Source of the DNA: Polaribacter sp. WD7
GTDB lineage: Bacteria > Bacteroidota > Bacteroidia > Flavobacteriales > Flavobacteriaceae
DNA length: 64,000 nt
Reading direction: 5' to 3'
Assembly (NCBI RefSeq): GCF_003335085.1
Contig: NZ_QPEJ01000017.1
Span: forward strand, 1-64,000
In this document: positions 33,542 through 42,224 of the stretch, piece after piece
Position numbering within the stretch: the first letter of the stretch is position 1
Layout: each line of letters begins with the position of its first letter
Made by a program: the position numbers and the translations under genes
The notes under the pieces: generated by a model
What the model was told of the DNA's origin: nothing
The model's database searches: none
Seen by the model: the letters and a program-made list of their open reading frames with translations, nothing else

Positions 33542-33853
33542 ATGGAAAAATTGAAAGAACGCTGGGGTATTCAAAGTAACTGGTCCATCGCAGCAATTTT
33601 AATTGTGTTTGCAATAAATGGATCGTTTGCAGCATGGGTTGCAAAACCTATTACAAATATACTGGGTCTATCACCAGAAACTATTAATCCGTGGCTCTAT
33701 TGGCCTTTAAGAATTTTACTAATTTTTCCCATTTATCAGTTAACTCTTCCTATTGTAGGATGGTGTTTAGGACAATTTAAGTTTTTTTGGGAGTTTGAAA
33801 AGAAATTTTTAAGTAGGTTAGGTTTAGGGTTCTTATTTAAAAAAGAAAATTAA
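33542..33853 (+). CDS. small membrane protein next to lgt (DUF6787-like)
   Basis: A 103-aa protein with two hydrophobic segments (WSIAAILIVFAINGSFAAWV and WPLRILLIFPIYQLTLPIVG) and a charged start MEKLKERWGIQSN. It resembles a Bacteroidota family usually found beside lgt, which I recall as DUF6787; the name is from memory and unchecked. It is six nt after lgt, so in the same operon, and its 3' end overlaps the convergent gene by four nt. No function is known. Confidence 0.75.
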   Translation: MEKLKERWGIQSNWSIAAILIVFAINGSFAAWVAKPITNILGLSPETINPWLYWPLRILLIFPIYQLTLPIVGWCLGQFKFFWEFEKKFLSRLGLGFLFKKEN

Positions 33854-34119
33854 GCTTCAACAATGGTATCTACTTTCTCTTTGTTGATGATATAGGAATA
33901 AACCCACATAATAGTAAAGGTGGGTACAATATCTGAAAACGGAATTATTTCTTCTACAAAGCTTAAAATACCAGCAATTTTACCTTCTTTGCTCTTATAC
34001 ATTTTAGTCATAATATAAGCAGAAGCTGGCGCCCAAACCACATCAAAAAAAGGGATAGGAATTAAACCGATAGCATCTAAAATTAGACTTAAAATTAACT
34101 TTTTGTATTTTGTACTCAT
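33850..34119 (-). CDS. small integral membrane protein, function unknown
   Basis: An 89-aa protein with two or three hydrophobic stretches (LILSLILDAIGLIPIPFFDV, IAGILSFVEEIIPFSDIVPT, IMWVYSYII). The D-x-IGLIPIPFFDVVWAP pattern recurs in hypothetical proteins of the phylum, but I know no function. It is a single gene, tail to tail with the lgt operon, with a four-nt overlap of the stop regions. Confidence 0.7.
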   Translation of the reverse strand: MSTKYKKLILSLILDAIGLIPIPFFDVVWAPASAYIMTKMYKSKEGKIAGILSFVEEIIPFSDIVPTFTIMWVYSYIINKEKVDTIVEA

Positions 34120-34174
34120 ATGATGTTTTATCTTATTAAATTCGTATCAAAACCAACAAGTATAGGTGATTTGA

Positions 34175-34182
34175 TATATTTG
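34175..34182 (+). promoter_or_regulatory. -7 promoter box of the Nudix gene
   Basis: TATATTTG matches TAnnTTTG and lies 19 nt before the GTG start at 34202. There is no TTG at the -33 position. Confidence 0.4.
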
Positions 34183-34201
34183 ATAAAAATAAATTTTTCT
34201 T

Positions 34202-34828
34202 GTGAATTTCAATAATTTTAAACAAAGAATTCAGCAATTTCAAAAAATCACTTTAGGTGGTTTAGATGCACAATTTAAAATGGCTCCAAAATTACGTTTA
34301 AAATATGATCCAGAACAACTAAGTGCTAATAATCCAAAAAGGGCTGCTGTTTTAGCTTTATTTTATCCTAATGATAAAAACGAAACTACTTTTTTATTGA
34401 CACAAAGAGCTAGTTATAAAGGAACGCATTCTGCTCAAATTAGTTTTCCAGGAGGAAAAATTGAACAAATAGATACAAGTTTACAAGAAACCGCATTACG
34501 AGAAACTTTTGAAGAGGTAGGTATTCATCCAGATTCTATATCTGTTTTTAGAGAATTGACAGATGTTTATATTCCGCCTAGTAATTTTTTAGCCACTCCT
34601 TTTCTGGGTTTTTCAGTAAAAAGACCTAACTTTACTACAAACCATGAGGTAGAAAAACTGATAGAAGTTTTGTTGTCAGATTTATTAAATGACAGTAGTT
34701 TAACTACCGTAATTATGAATACTTCATATATGAAAAATGCAGAAGTCCCCTGTTTTAAATTCAACAATTACGTTGTTTGGGGTGCTACCGCAATGATGTT
34801 GTCAGAAATAAAAGAGCTAATCTCATGA
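34202..34828 (+). CDS. Nudix hydrolase, CoA pyrophosphatase type
   Basis: A 208-aa Nudix protein of the CoA diphosphatase (NudL/YeaB) type, expected to cut CoA or acyl-CoA to 4'-phosphopantetheine and 3',5'-ADP. SFPGGKIEQIDTSLQETALR with R100-E-T-F-E-E-V-G107 is the Nudix box with the CoA-type spacing, preceded by LLTQRASYKGTHSAQI, another family feature. The start is GTG at 34202, and upstream there is only the promoter region. It is followed 54 nt later by the acyltransferase on the same strand, which suggests a shared link to acyl metabolism. Confidence 0.9.
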   Translation: MNFNNFKQRIQQFQKITLGGLDAQFKMAPKLRLKYDPEQLSANNPKRAAVLALFYPNDKNETTFLLTQRASYKGTHSAQISFPGGKIEQIDTSLQETALRETFEEVGIHPDSISVFRELTDVYIPPSNFLATPFLGFSVKRPNFTTNHEVEKLIEVLLSDLLNDSSLTTVIMNTSYMKNAEVPCFKFNNYVVWGATAMMLSEIKELIS

Positions 34829-34882
34829 AACTATTTTAATAGTTTTGTAAATTAGCCCACTAACCCAATAAAAGTATCTTAA

Positions 34883-35698
34883 ATGCCCTTATTTAAAAGG
34901 AACCCTTTTGGTCATTATTTATTTATAAAAAAATGGCTTATACGAATATTAGGAATCGTATCTCATAGTAGGTATAGAAGTTTTAATAGTTTGCAGATAG
35001 AAGGCTCTGAAATCCTTCGCAATCTACCAGATAAACAAGTACTTTTTATCTCTAATCATCAAACTTATTTTGCAGATGTAGCGGCAATGTATCATGTTTT
35101 TAATGCAGCACTTAGTGGTAGAGATGATACCATAAAAAATATCGGTTACATTTGGAAACCTAAATTAAATGCATATTATGTAGCAGCAGGAGAAACAATG
35201 CGAGCTGGCTTACTACCTAAAATTTTTGCCTATGTAGGCTCTGTATCTATTGATAGAACTTGGAGGGCTGCCGGAAAAAATGTGAATAGACAAGTAAAGA
35301 ATTCTGACATATCAAATATAGGAAAAGCAATTAATGATGGATGGGTTATTACTTTTCCACAAGGAACTACGACACCATTTAAACCTATTAGAAGAGGTAC
35401 AGCACATATTATTAAAACCTATAAACCTGTTGTAGTACCTATTGTAATTGATGGTTTTAGACGTTCTTTTGATAAAAAAGGACTTCGTATTAAAAGAAAG
35501 AATGTATTGCAATCTATGGTTATAAAAGAGCCCTTAGAGATTGATTATGATAATGAAGAAATTGCTGATATAGTAACAAAGATAGAATATGCTATAGAAC
35601 AGCATCCTTCTTTTTTAAAAGTACTTTCTCCTAAAGAGGCTGAAGAGTATGTAAAAGAAGAGGTGGAGTTGAATAAAAAACGTGAATTTTGGAGTTAA
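34883..35698 (+). CDS. 1-acyl-sn-glycerol-3-phosphate acyltransferase family protein (PlsC-like)
   Basis: A 271-aa PlsC-fold acyltransferase, likely on the inner face of the membrane. SNHQTYFADVAAM contains the catalytic His59 but spaced H-x5-D (Asp65) rather than the canonical H-x4-D. FPQGTTTPFKPIRRGTAHI corresponds to the FPEGT motif. VVPIVIDGFRR matches the later VPVxI motif. It may make phosphatidate or transfer an acyl chain to another lipid; the altered spacing leaves the substrate open. It ends at a strong hairpin terminator. Confidence 0.88.
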   Translation: MPLFKRNPFGHYLFIKKWLIRILGIVSHSRYRSFNSLQIEGSEILRNLPDKQVLFISNHQTYFADVAAMYHVFNAALSGRDDTIKNIGYIWKPKLNAYYVAAGETMRAGLLPKIFAYVGSVSIDRTWRAAGKNVNRQVKNSDISNIGKAINDGWVITFPQGTTTPFKPIRRGTAHIIKTYKPVVVPIVIDGFRRSFDKKGLRIKRKNVLQSMVIKEPLEIDYDNEEIADIVTKIEYAIEQHPSFLKVLSPKEAEEYVKEEVELNKKREFWS

Positions 35699-35702
35699 AA
35701 AA

Positions 35703-35730
35703 AACCTCGTTAAAAACGAGGTTTTTTTAG
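35703..35730. terminator. bidirectional rho-independent terminator
   Basis: CCTCGTT-aaa-AACGAGG (35705-35721) is flanked by A-runs on the left and T7 on the right. It can end the plus-strand acyltransferase gene and the minus-strand M1 peptidase gene (stop 35750). Confidence 0.9.
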
Positions 35731-35749
35731 TTTAAATACAGTATAAAGT

Positions 35750-37945
35750 TTATTCTTTTACCTTGTTTTTAAAGTCTTCAAAAGCATTGGTTTCTTTTTT
35801 AGGCCAGCTATTGTTAGAGGTATCTACATCTGCAGTTTCCAAATCTGGATCTACTGTAATGTTTACAATTTCTTTTGTAGAAGAAAATACTCTTTTTACA
35901 GTTTCATCATTCTTCATCCAAATTTGAGCAGGAAAAGTTTCTCTTTCTTTAGTACCATCAGCATAAGTTAACTCAACAATTATAGGCATAACTAAACCAC
36001 CTGGTTTTTCAAATTCTACAGAATATATGTAAGAAGGTATTTCTTTACCATTAGCATATTTGTCCATTGCTTTTGCATTAGCATCTTCTTTTTTGTCGGT
36101 AATAAAAACTAAATCTCCAAGACTTTCAAAATATTGAGCATATTGTTCTTTTAATTTCACAACACGTTCGCTAGGTTTGTCTGTTAAGTACAAAGGTTTT
36201 ACTTCTTTTATACCAATATCTGTAACATCTGTAGTATAAAACCAACCTCTCCAAAACCAGTCTAAATCCATACCAGAAGCATCTTCCATACTTCTAAAAA
36301 AATCTGCGGGTGTTGGGTGTTTAAACATCCATCTTTGAGAGTATGTTCTAAAAGCATAATCAAACAATTCTGGTCCCATAATGGTTTTGCGCAACATGTA
36401 TAAACCAGCAGCTGGTTTCGTATACGCATTAGGTCCAAATTGCTTTACATAGTCTCCTTGAGACATAATTGGAGACAAATTGTTTTGATCACCTCCCATA
36501 TAACGTACAATTCCTTTAGGTAACCCTCTTAATGGGTGATTAGGGTCATAATCTTCTTCTGCCAACATTTCTACAAAAGAGTTTAAACCTTCATCCATCC
36601 AAGTCCATTGTCTTTCATCAGAATTTACTATCATAGGAAAAAAATTGTGACCAACTTCATGCGTAATTACGCCAATCATTCCATATTTTACCCTATCAGA
36701 GTAGGTGCCATCTTCATTTGGACGACCATAGTTGAAACAAATCATAGGGTACTCCATTCCTTGATTTTTGGCATGTACAGAAACTGCTTTTGGGTAAGGA
36801 TAATCAAAAGTAATTTTAGAATATTCTTCTAAAGTATTTGCCACTACTCTTGTAGAGTGTTCTTCCCATAAAGGGTTTCCTTCTTTTGGGTATAAAGACG
36901 TTGCCATAATTGTTTTGCCGTTAATGTTAACAGCCATGGCATCCCAAATGTATTTTCTAGAGGTAGCAAAGGCAAAATCTCTAACCATATTGGCTTTATA
37001 ATGCCATGTTTTGTTTTTTGTGGCACGTCCTTTTTCGTTCTTTTCTGCTTCTTCTTGTGTAACAATCATTACAGGATCTTTAAAAGAAGTAGTTGCTTTT
37101 TCATAGCGCTTACGTTGTTCTTTAGTTAAAACGTCTTTAGGGTTTTGTAAATCTCCTGTAGCTTCCATAATATGGTCTGCAGGAACTGTAATTTTAACAT
37201 CATAATCTCCAAACTCTAAAGCCCATTCAGAACGTCCCCAAAACTGCATGTTTTGCCAGCCTTCTACATTATTATACACAGCTAATCTAGGAAAAAACTG
37301 AGCAATTGTATAGTTGTTATTTCCATCAGGAAAATCTTCAAAACCAGATCTACCACCATCTTTTACAGAGTTATTTATTTTATAATTCCATTTGATACTA
37401 AACTCGTATGTTTCTCCAGAAGCCAATGGCTTAGGTAAATCAATACGCATCATAGTTCTGTTAATTAAGAATTTTACAGGCTTTCCGTTAGAAGAAATTT
37501 TTTCTATATTAAAACCAAACCCCTTGCTTTCTTTCATATAGGTACTTTTAAAATCACTTGGTGTTATCCAAGCAGAAGCACCAGTAGATTTCGCTAAAGG
37601 TGTTTTAGAGTCATCAGCTCTCATATTTTGGTCTAGTTGTACCCATAGATATTCTAAAGCATCTTTAGAGTTATTGTGGTAAGTGATATCTTCGTCTCCA
37701 TAAATTTTATTTGTACTTTCATCTAATCTAATACTCATCTTATAATCAACCTTTTGTTGTGTATATTGATGACCAGGAGCACCAGATGCTGTTCTTTGAT
37801 CGTTTGGTGTAGCCAAAACATCTTTCATTTGCCTGAATTTGTTTTGATCTGTATGTCCTTTTTGAGTTCCTTGTTGCTCTTTTTCTTGAGCATAAGAAAC
37901 TAATGTCAAAGTTAATGACATTGCTAACAGAATGAGTTTTCTCAT
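35750..37945 (-). CDS. exported M1 family zinc metallopeptidase (copy A)
   Basis: A 731-aa gluzincin aminopeptidase-like protein with a signal peptide ending LVSYAQ. The zinc site is H429-E-V-G-H433 with Glu452 in WMDEGL, the HExxH-x18-E pattern of M1. QGMEYPMICF replaces the usual GAMEN exopeptidase motif. The N-terminal beta-domain (MSIRLDESTNKIYGDEDITY) and the C-terminal YADGTKERETFPAQIW are also present. It probably trims peptides in the periplasm or at the surface. It is a paralogue of the next gene (38075-40195) with the same order throughout. A terminator separates the two, and a -7 box at 37971-37978 suggests its own promoter. Confidence 0.93.
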   Translation of the reverse strand: MRKLILLAMSLTLTLVSYAQEKEQQGTQKGHTDQNKFRQMKDVLATPNDQRTASGAPGHQYTQQKVDYKMSIRLDESTNKIYGDEDITYHNNSKDALEYLWVQLDQNMRADDSKTPLAKSTGASAWITPSDFKSTYMKESKGFGFNIEKISSNGKPVKFLINRTMMRIDLPKPLASGETYEFSIKWNYKINNSVKDGGRSGFEDFPDGNNNYTIAQFFPRLAVYNNVEGWQNMQFWGRSEWALEFGDYDVKITVPADHIMEATGDLQNPKDVLTKEQRKRYEKATTSFKDPVMIVTQEEAEKNEKGRATKNKTWHYKANMVRDFAFATSRKYIWDAMAVNINGKTIMATSLYPKEGNPLWEEHSTRVVANTLEEYSKITFDYPYPKAVSVHAKNQGMEYPMICFNYGRPNEDGTYSDRVKYGMIGVITHEVGHNFFPMIVNSDERQWTWMDEGLNSFVEMLAEEDYDPNHPLRGLPKGIVRYMGGDQNNLSPIMSQGDYVKQFGPNAYTKPAAGLYMLRKTIMGPELFDYAFRTYSQRWMFKHPTPADFFRSMEDASGMDLDWFWRGWFYTTDVTDIGIKEVKPLYLTDKPSERVVKLKEQYAQYFESLGDLVFITDKKEDANAKAMDKYANGKEIPSYIYSVEFEKPGGLVMPIIVELTYADGTKERETFPAQIWMKNDETVKRVFSSTKEIVNITVDPDLETADVDTSNNSWPKKETNAFEDFKNKVKE

Positions 37946-37970
37946 ATATTAATTGAATTTAAGTTGTACT

Positions 37971-37978
37971 CAAAACTA
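37971..37978 (-). promoter_or_regulatory. -7 promoter box of M1 peptidase copy A
   Basis: TAGTTTTG on the minus strand matches TAnnTTTG, 25 nt upstream of the ATG at 37945. The sequence further upstream (37990-38010) weakly resembles the duplicated element at 41617 and 43172. Confidence 0.4.
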
Positions 37979-38021
37979 CTAAGATTTTCTTAAATACCCT
38001 TTAAATTTAACAAACCTTTAT

Positions 38022-38052
38022 AAAAAAAGCAGCACTTTATAAAGTGCTGCTT
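38022..38052 (-). terminator. rho-independent terminator after M1 peptidase copy B
   Basis: A 12-bp stem (AAGCAGCACTTT / AAAGTGCTGCTT) is followed on the minus strand by T7, 23 nt beyond the stop at 38075. Confidence 0.9.
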
Positions 38053-38074
38053 GTACAAGTTATTACGTTATATT

Positions 38075-40195
38075 TTAACCTTTTACTTTTTGTTTGAATT
38101 TTTCAAACTTATTTTTTGTTTGCCTTGGATAGCTGTTGTTAGAAGTATCTACATCTGCTGTTTCTAAATCAGGATCTATGGTAATAGATTCTATTTGTTT
38201 GTTAGAAGAGAACACTTTTGTAACCTCTTTATCATTATACCTCCAAATTTCTGCTGGATACTGTTTTCTTTCTTTGGTACCGTCTTTATAGGTAAATTCT
38301 ACAATAATAGGCATTACCAAACCACCTGGTTTTTCATAAGTAATTTCATAATGGTATTTGTCTTGTTTTTTTGAAAAACCTAATCCTTTAGATGTATCTT
38401 GAACAAAATCTACTATTTGATCCCCTTTTTTTGCAGAGAATTTTTTTACGTTTTTTATACCAATATCGGTAACATCTGTGGTATAAAACCATCCTCTCCA
38501 AAACCAATCTAGGTCTACACCAGATGCATCTTCCATAGTTCTAAAAAAGTCTGCAGGAGTAGGGTGTTTAAATTTCCATCTTTGAGCATAGGTTTTAAAT
38601 GCATGGTCAAAAAGTTCTTTACCCATAATAGTATTTCTTAAAATATACAGCGCTGTAGCTGGTTTACCATAAGCATTGTAACCAAAACTATACACGTTGT
38701 CTCCTTTAGACATAATAGGTGCTATTTTAGATTGATCTCCACTCATATAAGGCACGATATTTTTAGGCAATCCTCTTGTTATTGGAAAATTAGGGTCGTA
38801 ATCCCACTCCGCTAACATTTCTAAATAAGAGTTTAGACCTTCATCCATCCATGTCCATTGTCTTTCATCAGAATTTACAATCATAGGAAAATAGTTGTGA
38901 CCAACTTCATGAATAGTAACTTTAATCATTCTGTATTTTACTCTGTCTGAATACGTTCCGTCAGGATTTGGCCTTCCTGGATTAAAACAAATCTGTGGGT
39001 ATTCCATTCCCATTTGCCCATCAACAGAAATTGCTTTGTGGTAAGGATAATCAAAAGTATATTTAGAATATGTTTTTAATGTTTGTGCTACAGCTCTTGT
39101 AGAATGATCTCCATACAACGGGTTTGCTTCTTTAGGGTATAAAGAATATGCCATTACTGTTTTACCATTAATGTCTACTGCCATACCATCTAAAATAAAT
39201 TTTCTAGATGTAGCAAACGCATAATCTCTTACATTTTTAGCTTTAAATTTCCAAGTTTTGGTTTTAGTAGCTTTAGATTTTTCTATTTTTTCTGCTTCTT
39301 TTTGGGTTCTTATAATTACAGGGTTGTCAAATGTTTTTTTAGCCTCCTCTAATTTTTTTAATTCTTTTTTAGAATATACTTCTTTTTCATTTTGTAAAAC
39401 ACCAGTTGCGCCTAACATATGGTCTTCTGGAACGGTAATGTTTACTTCAAAATCTCCGAATTCTAAAGCAAATTCACTTCTTCCCCAAAATTGATCGTTT
39501 TGCCATCCTTCTACATTATCATACACACACATTCTTGGATAAAACTGAGCAATTACATAATTGTTATTTCCGTTTTCTTCAAAATGTTCAAAACCAGATC
39601 TACCTCCTTGAGTTCTATGATTGTTAATATTATACCACCAAGAAATGTTAAATGAAAATGTTTTTCCAGGAGCTAAAGGTTCTGGCAGATTAATACGCAT
39701 CATCGTTTGGTTTATAGTGTACGACAATTTACTATCATCTGTATTGGTTACACTCATGATATTAAAACCTCCATCAAATTTTTCTTCAGGGAAAGACCTA
39801 TCATAACCTCTTTTACTTATTTTCTTAGGAATCTTATTGGGCTGAATATCTGGAGTTTTAGAATCTGAAGCTCTCATATTTTGGTCTAATTGAACCCATA
39901 AATAAGCCAACTCATCTTTAGAGTTGTTATAGTATTTAATGGTTTCATTACCAGTTATTTTTTGAGAATTATCATCTAAAACAATATCCATTTTATAATC
40001 AACTTGTTGCTGAGTGTAATTTACACCAGGAGCACCAGAAGCAGTTCTTTGACTATTAGGAGTTGCTAGTTCTTGCTTTAGTTGTCTAAATTTATTTTGG
40101 TTTGTATGCCCTTGTTTTGTGATATTTTTATCTTGCGCAGTTAGAGTAGCATTTATAAAAATAAACGAAAGCAAAAAGAGTGTTATTTTTTTCAT
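38075..40195 (-). CDS. exported M1 family zinc metallopeptidase (copy B)
   Basis: I place the start at the ATG of 40195, which gives a clean signal peptide (KKITLFLLSFIFINATLTAQ); a longer frame to 40222 adds nine residues before it. From that start the zinc motif is H429-E-V-G-H433 with Glu452, exactly as in copy A, and VDGQMGMEYPQICF is the GAMEN-like motif. The two copies agree along their whole length, including GHTNQNKFRQLK near the N-terminus and ITIDPDLETADVDTSNNS near the end. It is the last gene of an operon with a DUF6702-like protein and a carboxypeptidase-regulatory-like protein, 61 nt after the former. Confidence 0.93.
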   Translation of the reverse strand: MKKITLFLLSFIFINATLTAQDKNITKQGHTNQNKFRQLKQELATPNSQRTASGAPGVNYTQQQVDYKMDIVLDDNSQKITGNETIKYYNNSKDELAYLWVQLDQNMRASDSKTPDIQPNKIPKKISKRGYDRSFPEEKFDGGFNIMSVTNTDDSKLSYTINQTMMRINLPEPLAPGKTFSFNISWWYNINNHRTQGGRSGFEHFEENGNNNYVIAQFYPRMCVYDNVEGWQNDQFWGRSEFALEFGDFEVNITVPEDHMLGATGVLQNEKEVYSKKELKKLEEAKKTFDNPVIIRTQKEAEKIEKSKATKTKTWKFKAKNVRDYAFATSRKFILDGMAVDINGKTVMAYSLYPKEANPLYGDHSTRAVAQTLKTYSKYTFDYPYHKAISVDGQMGMEYPQICFNPGRPNPDGTYSDRVKYRMIKVTIHEVGHNYFPMIVNSDERQWTWMDEGLNSYLEMLAEWDYDPNFPITRGLPKNIVPYMSGDQSKIAPIMSKGDNVYSFGYNAYGKPATALYILRNTIMGKELFDHAFKTYAQRWKFKHPTPADFFRTMEDASGVDLDWFWRGWFYTTDVTDIGIKNVKKFSAKKGDQIVDFVQDTSKGLGFSKKQDKYHYEITYEKPGGLVMPIIVEFTYKDGTKERKQYPAEIWRYNDKEVTKVFSSNKQIESITIDPDLETADVDTSNNSYPRQTKNKFEKFKQKVKG

Positions 40196-40256
40196 TTTAA
40201 ACATGTTTGAATTGATTAGCAAATTAAGGATAAGAAACCAAAACAGTTAAAAACAG

Positions 40257-40754
40257 TTAAAATTTTAACAAACCTTTATCAGTTTTGGCAGATAAGAGAA
40301 TACTTTTGTGTTTTTTGTTTGCTTTAGACTTTACTAAGTTTTGTTGTTCAGGAAAATGATGGGTTAAAATTTTGTTTTCAATTTCTATAGTGTCAACATT
40401 ATTTATATTTTCAATTTCTAAATAGAAGAAAACCAAATCTCCATCGTATTCTTTACCAATATAATTAAAATTTACAGGTGTTGTATTGATTTTAAAATGA
40501 AGTTTTTCTTTAAGATATTTCTTAAAATAAATATCATTATTTAAAAGTTCTTTGCTTGTTGTTAGCTGCAAGTCTATGTTAAAGTCTTTATTCAAAGCTG
40601 TTTCTATATCATCCATAAAAACATTAATTGTTATTTGAATTGATTTAGACTCACTTTTATATTCTATTTGAGTTAAGCTTAAATAGTATTTGTGTGCTGT
40701 AAAAGAGAGTAGGGGTAATAGCAATATAATTACCAATACTTTTTTAAATTTCAT
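40257..40754 (-). CDS. exported DUF6702-like protein
   Basis: A 165-aa protein with an N-terminal hydrophobic segment and HKYYLSLTQIEY just after it, a pattern I associate with the DUF6702 family of Bacteroidota (from memory). The rest is alternating beta (SIQITINVFMDDIETAL, FKINTTPVNFNYIGKEYDGD), ending near ILTHHFPEQQNLV. It is 29 nt after the carboxypeptidase-regulatory-like gene and upstream of an M1 peptidase, a neighbourhood common in this family. The function is unknown; a partner of the peptidase is possible. Confidence 0.78.
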   Translation of the reverse strand: MKFKKVLVIILLLPLLSFTAHKYYLSLTQIEYKSESKSIQITINVFMDDIETALNKDFNIDLQLTTSKELLNNDIYFKKYLKEKLHFKINTTPVNFNYIGKEYDGDLVFFYLEIENINNVDTIEIENKILTHHFPEQQNLVKSKANKKHKSILLSAKTDKGLLKF

Positions 40755-40783
40755 ATGAGATTGATATCATTTATTGAGCCAAA

Positions 40784-41590
40784 TTACTCTTTTTTGATGA
40801 TTTGTAGATACTCAACACTTTCTTCTTTTAATATTTTAATAATTTCTAGCGTTTTGTTTTTTCTATGAAGTTCCTCTATTCCTAGTGGATTACAGTACTC
40901 TAAGAAATGGTAGTACTTATCAACAGGTATCTTAAGGTCTACAAAGAAAAATTTTTCTCCTAATTCAGACATTATCTCATAAGGAAACTGTTTTTTACGT
41001 TCTAATTCCCTTCTTAAAGCCCACAAACGTTCAGAATCTTTAAACGGTATTCCAACACCAACACCACCTCCTGCCATAGGCATTGCTCCTTGCATCGTAT
41101 TTACAATAGGTGGTTTTGCTCTATCAACAGCATCAGTCTTATAGTTACCGTTTTCTATATCTACTTTAGAAAAATCTAAATTTGCTTTTAAGATAGAATC
41201 TCTTTTGTCTACAGGAACATCTTTTATATCAATACCTAAACGCCCTAAAAGTTCATTTCTTCTTAAATCAAATTCATCTAAAACGTACGTATTTAATTTT
41301 AGTTTTATGATAATTTTTTTATCTGTAATAATTTGTTGATTTACAGAAATATTTTTGGTAATATGCTGTACAGATGAGATGCTTAAAGTGTCTCCTAAAG
41401 TAACATATATTTGAAAATTACCATTATCAGAGGAAAATGTACCAAGATTATTTTTTAAGTTGATAATGTGCGCATTTGCCACAGTTTTAACAGAATCTAA
41501 AACCTTACCCTTTATTAAAAATCTATTGTCTTGGGCTATAGCAGTTAACGAATATGCTGTTAAAAAAAGTAAAATTAATTTCTTTCTCAT
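40784..41590 (-). CDS. exported carboxypeptidase-regulatory-like domain protein
   Basis: A 268-aa protein with a signal peptide (LTAYSLTAIAQ), then residues ~22-100 FLIKGKVLDSVKTVANAHI..NLGTFSSDNGNFQIYVTLGDTLSISSV, a CarboxypepD_reg-like beta-sandwich. The remainder is charged and partly helical with no family I recognise. This fold often occurs as the N-terminal cap of TonB-dependent receptors, but here there is no barrel. It is first in the operon with the DUF6702-like and M1 peptidase genes and has the duplicated upstream element at 41617-41672. Confidence 0.8.
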   Translation of the reverse strand: MRKKLILLFLTAYSLTAIAQDNRFLIKGKVLDSVKTVANAHIINLKNNLGTFSSDNGNFQIYVTLGDTLSISSVQHITKNISVNQQIITDKKIIIKLKLNTYVLDEFDLRRNELLGRLGIDIKDVPVDKRDSILKANLDFSKVDIENGNYKTDAVDRAKPPIVNTMQGAMPMAGGGVGVGIPFKDSERLWALRRELERKKQFPYEIMSELGEKFFFVDLKIPVDKYYHFLEYCNPLGIEELHRKNKTLEIIKILKEESVEYLQIIKKE

Positions 41591-41616
41591 TAGGTATTAA
41601 AATCTGGTTACTTAAC

Positions 41617-41672
41617 AAATGTCGTTCTATTACTTTAAAAAAACTATTAAGTACCTTTTAAACTTATGTTAA
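41617..41672 (-). promoter_or_regulatory. duplicated upstream element, copy A
   Basis: This 56-nt stretch begins with acaaatgtcgt and ends with cttttaaacttatgttaa, as does 43172-43228; the centres differ. Read on the minus strand it lies 26 nt upstream of the gene starting at 41590. The proximal GACATTTG is one base from the -7 consensus, and the distal TTAACATAAGTTTAA is an imperfect dyad. A promoter with an upstream operator is the likely reading. Confidence 0.55.
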
Positions 41673-41737
41673 TTAGTCCTCAATAACGTATTCATAAAAA
41701 AAATCGATGTATTTAAGTCATAAGTTACAAAAAAATA

Positions 41738-42196
41738 TTATTTAGCTGCAACACCCTCAATCTCTAAAAGCCATTGTTCATTATAAATTCCTGTAATGAT
41801 AATGGTTAATGCAGGACTTAAATCTTTTAAAATTTCTCTTCTTACCTTACCGTTAGTTTGTCTGTATTTTCTATCAGATAAAAATATGGTAACCTTAACG
41901 AGGTTTTTTAACTCCATATTAGCTTTATCTAATTGTTTTATTAAATTAGCCCAAGCATACCTACATTGTTCTTCAAAAGAGTTATGAGTAGGTAACTTAC
42001 CTTTTTCATCTAAAGGTATTTGGCCACTGATAAACAGTAATTCTTTATAGTCTGATATTTTTACAGACTGAGAATAGGATGCTCCTGTTTTGTCAATTTC
42101 TTCTTTCTTGATTGAGTTTTGAGAAAATATTTGATTACTATATATTGTTAGAATTAGAATTCCTAAACAATAAGTTTTTTTAGTATTGAAACTCAT
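41738..42196 (-). CDS. exported Rid (YjgF/UK114) domain protein
   Basis: A 152-aa protein with an N-terminal signal peptide (LGILILTIYSNQIFSQ) followed by a complete Rid domain: GASYSQSVKISDYKELLFISGQIP, FEEQCRYAWANLIKQLDKAN, LVKVTIFLSD and a C-terminal LLEIEGVAA. Rid proteins are normally cytosolic trimers that hydrolyse reactive imines. Here the catalytic Arg of the PAR motif is replaced (SPALTIII), so classical imine deaminase activity is unlikely. It lies 28 nt downstream of another exported Rid gene on the same strand, most likely in one operon. The role is unknown; ligand binding in the periplasm is possible. Confidence 0.85.
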   Translation of the reverse strand: MSFNTKKTYCLGILILTIYSNQIFSQNSIKKEEIDKTGASYSQSVKISDYKELLFISGQIPLDEKGKLPTHNSFEEQCRYAWANLIKQLDKANMELKNLVKVTIFLSDRKYRQTNGKVRREILKDLSPALTIIITGIYNEQWLLEIEGVAAK

Positions 42197-42224
42197 TAAT
42201 TAGTATTGAAACTATTTTGTTTTT

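Noticed and set aside
40195..40222. Longer start for M1 peptidase copy B
   Set aside because: The extra nine residues precede an ideal signal peptide that begins at the internal ATG, matching the start of copy A.
40240..40275. The taacaaaccttta string shared with 38008-38020 as a possible repeat
   Set aside because: At 40257 onward it encodes the C-terminus DKGLLKF of the DUF6702-like protein. The match is short and AT-rich, so chance is the simplest reading.
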